Assembly: GCA_031554275.1 (NCBI GenBank)
Contig: JAVBKB010000007.1
Coordinates: 1-8,855, forward strand
Direction of reading: 5' to 3'
Source of the DNA: JAVBKB01 sp031554275
GTDB taxonomy: Bacteria > Bacillota > Bacilli > JARBTR01
Length of the DNA stretch: 8,855 nucleotides
This document shows, piece after piece, positions 5,303 to 8,855 of this stretch. Position numbers and translations under genes: made by a program. The stretch's first letter is position 1; each line of letters opens with the position of its first letter. Under the pieces are notes generated by a model, which worked only from the letters and a program-made list of their open reading frames with translations, was not told where the DNA came from and made no database searches.

Positions 5303-5875
5303 ATGGACATTAGTAATCGTTATCTAGTAAATGCTGAAACTGTAGCCATTCTTCCAGAATTCAAAGTAAAGGGAGCAAAAGCACAAATTATTGAACGAAA
5401 TCGTGCTTTTTTTGTTAATCAGACACCTTTAAATATAATCGAGAGTAGTCTGTTAATGTATGGTGCAAATCTAAAGGGCGCAAGGCAAAGTAGTTTGTAT
5501 CATATGGGAGCTGTTCATCGACCTCCACTCATGATTAGCGGTGAAAAGGACATTTTCTTCTACACAAGTGAGGCTATGAGCAATCCGGAAAATATTTGGT
5601 TATCTGTCTCCTTCACGAAGAGATTGATAAGAAAAACGGCTTTGAAAACGGAAGTCATTTGTACAAATGGACTAACGATTGAGATCAATGTAAGTCATGG
5701 TTCTTTAAGCAATAATTATTTGCGTGGCTTGCATCTGAAGAAATTGAAGGATGAAATGATGAAAGAGAGTACAAATTCCAATCAAGTATCGAAATACCCA
5801 GTTCCAGAAAGTAAAGAACCGCAGCTTGTAAGAGATAGTAATGCATTAAGTTATATATTTAAGCAGTCCGAATGA
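5303..5875 (+). CDS. comK: ComK-family competence transcription factor
   Basis: ComK is the master activator of DNA-uptake genes in Bacillus and binds paired AT-rich boxes as a tetramer. The 190-residue product (B. subtilis ComK is about 192) aligns over its first 150 residues: YLVNAETVAILPE (7-19) with YEVNGATIAVLPE, IIERNRAFFVNQTPLNIIE (29-47) with IIEKDCVFYVNMKPLQIVD, HRPPLM (72-77) with HKPPIM, and IWLSVSFTKR and TNGLTIEINVSHGSLSNNYLR (121-141) with the matching C-terminal part of the core. The tail (151-190) diverges and lacks the FMLYPK MecA-binding motif of B. subtilis ComK, having only KYPVPESKE at 164-172. The ATG at 5303 is placed 8 bases after AGGAG (5290-5294); an in-frame GTG at 5294 overlaps that site. 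The gene stands alone between the ricA terminator and cotE. Orthology to the master regulator, rather than a paralogue, is not certain. Confidence 0.85.
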   Translation: MDISNRYLVNAETVAILPEFKVKGAKAQIIERNRAFFVNQTPLNIIESSLLMYGANLKGARQSSLYHMGAVHRPPLMISGEKDIFFYTSEAMSNPENIWLSVSFTKRLIRKTALKTEVICTNGLTIEINVSHGSLSNNYLRGLHLKKLKDEMMKESTNSNQVSKYPVPESKEPQLVRDSNALSYIFKQSE

Positions 5876-5928
5876 GTAATCAATTAATAATTGTCATGAG
5901 CCCGTACAAATTGCATAAATTATAAGGA

Positions 5929-5947
5929 ATTAGTTGCAGCAATTAAT
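5929..5947 (+). repeat. Short inverted repeat in the comK-cotE spacer
   Basis: ATTAGTTGC and GCAATTAAT flank a single central A and match at 8 of 9 positions (a G-T wobble in RNA). The flanks GGA and TCC extend the symmetry with one base offset. There is no following T-tract, so a protein-binding site is more likely than a comK terminator. It lies upstream of the candidate cotE promoter. A separate small dyad, CAATTAATAATTG, is at 5881-5893. Confidence 0.5.
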
Positions 5948-5967
5948 CTCCAAACTTTGATACTTAT

Positions 5968-5996
5968 TCACACTAGACATTTAGCCCGCATAACAT
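5968..5996 (+). promoter_or_regulatory. Candidate mother-cell (sigma-E-type) promoter for cotE
   Basis: TCACACT (5968-5974), a 14-base spacer and CATAACAT (5989-5996) match the sigma-E consensus (KMATATT and CATACAMT) at 5 of 7 and 6 of 8 positions. A second, weaker candidate lies upstream: TCATGAG (5894-5900), 13 bases, CATAAATT (5914-5921). B. subtilis cotE is known to have two mother-cell promoters, so a pair here is reasonable. No good sigma-A promoter was found in the spacer. The matches are imperfect in AT-rich DNA. Confidence 0.35.
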
Positions 5997-6062
5997 GGAT
6001 TGAGAAAGCATAGTGGTACTTGAAAGTGAATGCTATGCCATTGTAATGGGGGGGTTCCTTGC

Positions 6063-6602
6063 ATGTCGCAACAATATCGAGAGATTATCACGAAAGCTGT
6101 GGTTGCTAAAGGGCGAAAATTTACAAAAGCAAGTCACAAAGTTAATCCTGGTCACAAGCCTTCGAGTATCTTAGGGTGCTGGATCATTAATCATAATTAT
6201 AATGCCAAAAAGAAGGGCAAGAAAATTGAGATTAGTGGTCGTTATGATGTAAACGTATGGTACTCACATCAAGATAATACGAAAACCGAGGTTGTCACAG
6301 AACAAATCACTTATGTAGAGGAAATAAGGCTTAAATACAGAAATGATGCTTACTTTGATGACAACGAGGTTTTGGCAAAAGTGATTCAGCAACCAAATTG
6401 TGTTGAGTGCCTGATCGCACCAAATGGAAAAATAGCTGTAATAGTCGAGCGAGAATTCCTTACTGAAGTGATTGGCGAAACAAAGATTGTTGTTGCGGTG
6501 TCGGACTATGCTGATGAAGATAGCTCGTGGGAAAATGAAATTGATGATGAGGAATTAGAGGATATTGATACTGATTTCCTCAAGGAAATGCCACAGGATT
6601 GA
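6063..6602 (+). CDS. cotE: Spore coat morphogenetic protein CotE
   Basis: CotE is made in the mother cell and assembles as a ring around the forespore, where it recruits outer-coat (or, in the B. cereus group, exosporium) proteins. The 179-residue product matches B. subtilis CotE (181 aa) throughout: REIITKAVVAKGRKFT (6-21), HKPSSILGCWIINHNYNAKK (31-50), YDVNVWYSHQDNTKTEVVTE (62-81), QQPNCVE (117-123), EREFLTEVIGETK (138-150), and an acidic tail ending in EELEDIDTDFL (164-174). The ATG at 6063 gives the conserved MS-x-YREI start. An in-frame start at 6030 would add 11 residues and lacks a site. The ribosome binding site is an unusual run of seven G (6048-6054), 8 bases before the start. The gene ends in its own terminator. 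Its place upstream of mutS is as in B. subtilis. Confidence 0.97.
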   Translation: MSQQYREIITKAVVAKGRKFTKASHKVNPGHKPSSILGCWIINHNYNAKKKGKKIEISGRYDVNVWYSHQDNTKTEVVTEQITYVEEIRLKYRNDAYFDDNEVLAKVIQQPNCVECLIAPNGKIAVIVEREFLTEVIGETKIVVAVSDYADEDSSWENEIDDEELEDIDTDFLKEMPQD

Positions 6603-6641
6603 CTGCGGAAGCAACAAAACCCTCTTGAAAAAAGAGAATAG

Positions 6642-6689
6642 GCTGGAACAATGTGAAGGTGAAAATCTTCCTTTGTTCCAGCTTTTTTT
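6642..6689 (+). terminator. Intrinsic terminator after cotE
   Basis: GCTGGAACAA (6642-6651) and TTGTTCCAGC (6673-6682) form a perfect 10-bp stem followed by seven T (6683-6689). The 21-base loop contains GAAG and CTTC, which can extend the hairpin. It separates cotE from mutS. A smaller hairpin, CTCTT/AAGAG (6622-6636), precedes it without its own T-tract. Confidence 0.93.
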
Positions 6690-6772
6690 CAGAACCATAG
6701 CTTGTTAGAAAAATCTCGACAAATTTTGACGTAGACTTTTTCATAAGATAACCAATTCCCAAAAATATTCTG

Positions 6773-6781
6773 TGATATAAT
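6773..6781 (+). promoter_or_regulatory. Extended -10 promoter for mutS
   Basis: TGATATAAT (6773-6781) is a perfect extended -10 (TG-n-TATAAT). No good -35 lies at the proper distance, which extended -10 promoters tolerate. Transcription would start near 6788, giving a leader of about 29 bases with GAGGT (6806-6810) as the ribosome binding site. A weaker upstream pair, TTGACG (6726-6731) and GATAAC (6747-6752), is possible. Confidence 0.7.
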
Positions 6782-6816
6782 ATTTGATGAAAAAAGTCAG
6801 TGATTGAGGTAAATAT

Positions 6817-8855
6817 ATGACCACTTATACACCCATGATTCAGCAATATTTAGCTGTGAAAGCAGATTACCCAGACGCATTTCTATTCTACCGTCTTGGT
6901 GATTTTTATGAAATGTTTTTTGAGGATGCCTTGAAGGCTTCTCGCGAGTTAGAGATTACCTTAACCAGTCGTCAAGGTGGTGTTGAGGAACCAATTCCGA
7001 TGTGTGGGGTGCCACATCACTCTGCTCAGGGTTATATTGAAACCCTTGTTTCTCGAGGGTATCGGGTTGCAGTTTGCGAACAAGTAGAGGACCCTAAAGA
7101 AGCAAAGGGGATTGTGCGCCGGGAAGTCGTGCAGCTCATTACGCCTGGAACTGTAATGGAAGGGAAGAACCTTTTTGATAAGGAAAATAACTATATCGGG
7201 GCAATAACACAATTCAGTCAAGATCATTTCGGTTTGGCTTATATTGATTTGACAACTGGTGAGCAAAAAGTCACTTATTTATCAGATGGATTCTATGAGT
7301 GCCTAAATGAAATTTCTGTGCTAGACATGAAGGAAGTTGTGGTCGCTGAGGATTTCGATACAGCATTGCAAAAGCAAATTATTGATCGAGGTGTCTTGGC
7401 AATTTCTTATGAAAATGATGTGCAGTCTGACTCACCACTTCTGAATAAGTTGACAGAACCTACACTGCAAATCACTAGCGCTCGCCTGTTAAACTATGCG
7501 ATCAAGACACAAAAACGTAGTCTGGAGCATTTACAACCTGTTGAAGTTGTTGAAACAAAGAATTATATGCAAATGGATTACTTCTCGAAAAGAAATCTAG
7601 AATTAACGGAAACAATTCGCTCTAAATCGAAGAAGGGCTCATTGCTGTGGCTATTGGATGAAACGAAAACGGCGATGGGTGGCAGACGTCTTAAAGAATG
7701 GATGGAACGCCCACTTCTAAATCAAGAATTCATTACACATCGACATAATCTTGTGGCAACGTTTATTACACGATTCTTTGAACGTGAAGGGATTCGTGAG
7801 CTATTAAATGAAGTCTACGATTTAGAAAGATTGGTTGGTAGAATTGCATTTGGTAACTGTAATGCCCGTGATTTACTACAATTAAAACGATCTCTGCAGC
7901 AAATCCCAGCAATTAAGGAGCAGCTATTGGCGATGCAATCCGAGGATACTAGCAAAATGGTGAGCACGATTGATTGCTGTGAAGTTGTGGCAGAGCTGAT
8001 AGACCAAGCAATCAATGAGAATCCGCCGATCTCAATTAAGGATGGCGAGATCATTAAAAGCGGTTATCATATTGAATTAGATCAGTATCATGATGCAGCA
8101 AAGAATGGAAAGAGTTGGATTGCGAAGCTTGAAGCTGACGAAAAAGAACGGACAGGCATTCGCTCACTCAAAGTGGGCTACAACCGTATTTTTGGGTACT
8201 ATATTGAAATTACCAAATCAAATTTAGCAGGGCTTGATGATTCACGATATGAACGCAAACAAACCTTAGCAAATGCAGAGCGCTTTATTACGCCAGAGCT
8301 GAAAGAAATGGAATCCATTATTTTAGAAGCAGAAGAGAAGAGTGTTACATTAGAATTTCAACTATTCGTAGAAATTCGTGATCAAATCAAACAGCATATT
8401 GATGGTCTGCAGAAGTTAGCAAAACAAGTAAGTGAAATTGATTGCCTCCAATGCTTTGCCAAGGTTAGTGAGGATCGGCAGTTTGTCCGTCCGACTATTG
8501 CAAATGACCAAACGCTTGTGATCAAGGGAGGTAGACATCCAGTAGTTGAGAAGGTGCTTGGAGCGAGAGAATATGTAGCAAACGATGTGAATTTGAATTC
8601 CTCTGATCGAGAAATACTGCTATTAACAGGACCGAATATGTCTGGTAAAAGTACATACATGCGCCAGGTTGCCCAAATTGTACTGTTAAATCAAATTGGT
8701 TGCTTTGTTCCTGCAGAAAACGCAATATTACCGATTTTCGATAAAGTATTTACACGAATTGGTGCTGCAGATGACTTAATTTCGGGGCAAAGCACATTTA
8801 TGGTCGAAATGCTTGAAGCACGAACGGCAATGGTGCATGCTACTAAGAACAGCTT
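6817..8855 (+). CDS. mutS: DNA mismatch repair protein MutS, C-terminal end cut by the window edge
   Basis: MutS binds mismatches and small loops on newly replicated DNA and recruits MutL. The 679 visible residues form one open frame. The mismatch-binding domain starts with TPMIQQYLAVK, and the intercalating Phe-x-Glu motif is FYE at 30-32 within LGDFYEMFFEDA. PMCGVPHHS, GYRVAVCEQVEDP and ITPGT (all within residues 60-115) are classic MutS. The connector and lever/clamp domains follow (about 120-560), including ETIRSKSKKGSLLWLLDETKTAMGGR-type sequence in the core. The ATPase domain has Walker A GPNMSGKST (606-613 with G605) and FTRIGAADDLISGQSTFMVEM (645-665). The window ends shortly before Walker B; about 170-200 residues are missing. 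The ATG at 6817 follows GAGGT by 6 bases. mutL would be expected next downstream. Confidence 0.98.
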   Translation, partial: MTTYTPMIQQYLAVKADYPDAFLFYRLGDFYEMFFEDALKASRELEITLTSRQGGVEEPIPMCGVPHHSAQGYIETLVSRGYRVAVCEQVEDPKEAKGIVRREVVQLITPGTVMEGKNLFDKENNYIGAITQFSQDHFGLAYIDLTTGEQKVTYLSDGFYECLNEISVLDMKEVVVAEDFDTALQKQIIDRGVLAISYENDVQSDSPLLNKLTEPTLQITSARLLNYAIKTQKRSLEHLQPVEVVETKNYMQMDYFSKRNLELTETIRSKSKKGSLLWLLDETKTAMGGRRLKEWMERPLLNQEFITHRHNLVATFITRFFEREGIRELLNEVYDLERLVGRIAFGNCNARDLLQLKRSLQQIPAIKEQLLAMQSEDTSKMVSTIDCCEVVAELIDQAINENPPISIKDGEIIKSGYHIELDQYHDAAKNGKSWIAKLEADEKERTGIRSLKVGYNRIFGYYIEITKSNLAGLDDSRYERKQTLANAERFITPELKEMESIILEAEEKSVTLEFQLFVEIRDQIKQHIDGLQKLAKQVSEIDCLQCFAKVSEDRQFVRPTIANDQTLVIKGGRHPVVEKVLGAREYVANDVNLNSSDREILLLTGPNMSGKSTYMRQVAQIVLLNQIGCFVPAENAILPIFDKVFTRIGAADDLISGQSTFMVEMLEARTAMVHATKNS

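Noticed and set aside
6580..6846. 88-codon minus-strand frame across the cotE-mutS spacer
   Set aside because: It covers the cotE terminator and the mutS promoter and start, and has no protein features.
7815..8054. Minus-strand frames inside mutS (also 6961-7266, 8382-8660 and 8522-8725)
   Set aside because: All are antisense to an intact, well-conserved mutS reading frame.

Overview
The window looks like chromosomal DNA of an AT-rich, endospore-forming member of the Bacillales. CotE and a YppG-like coat-type protein indicate sporulation. RecU, RicA (YmcA) and ComK are hallmark Bacilli proteins. I cannot fix the genus; a Planococcaceae-like or Bacillus-like organism is plausible. No prophage, transposase, CRISPR array, tRNA or rRNA was seen.

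Left arm (1-1008, minus strand): a recU-ponA operon encodes the Holliday junction resolvase RecU and the N-terminal 132 residues of a class A penicillin-binding protein, which runs off the left edge. Divergent from it on the plus strand are an unrecognised 68-residue coiled-coil protein (1186-1392) and a 367-residue Asn/Gln/Pro/Tyr-rich YppG-like protein (1576-2679) with a 60-bp tandem repeat. The YppG assignment fits synteny, because in B. subtilis yppG lies a few genes from recU.

Right arm (2700-8855, plus strand): miaB (tRNA ms2i6A37 methylthiotransferase), ricA/ymcA, a comK-family competence regulator, cotE (outer-coat morphogenetic protein) and mutS (cut by the right edge just before Walker B). 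The core miaB-ymcA-cotE-mutS order is the one I know from B. subtilis. Here a comK homologue sits between ricA and cotE, with its own upstream region holding a 44-bp inverted repeat, a split direct repeat and a palindromic leader. Most genes appear to be separate transcription units: good sigma-A-type promoters precede miaB, ricA and mutS, and intrinsic terminators follow ricA and cotE.

The most noteworthy feature is comK placed directly after ricA. RicA belongs to the RicA-RicF-RicT (YmcA-YlbF-YaaT) complex that B. subtilis needs for competence, biofilm formation and sporulation. The window therefore joins a post-transcriptional developmental regulator, the competence master regulator and a sporulation morphogen. 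The ComK C-terminus lacks the MecA-binding FMLYPK motif of the B. subtilis protein. All functional calls rest on recognising protein sequence from memory; no searches were run.
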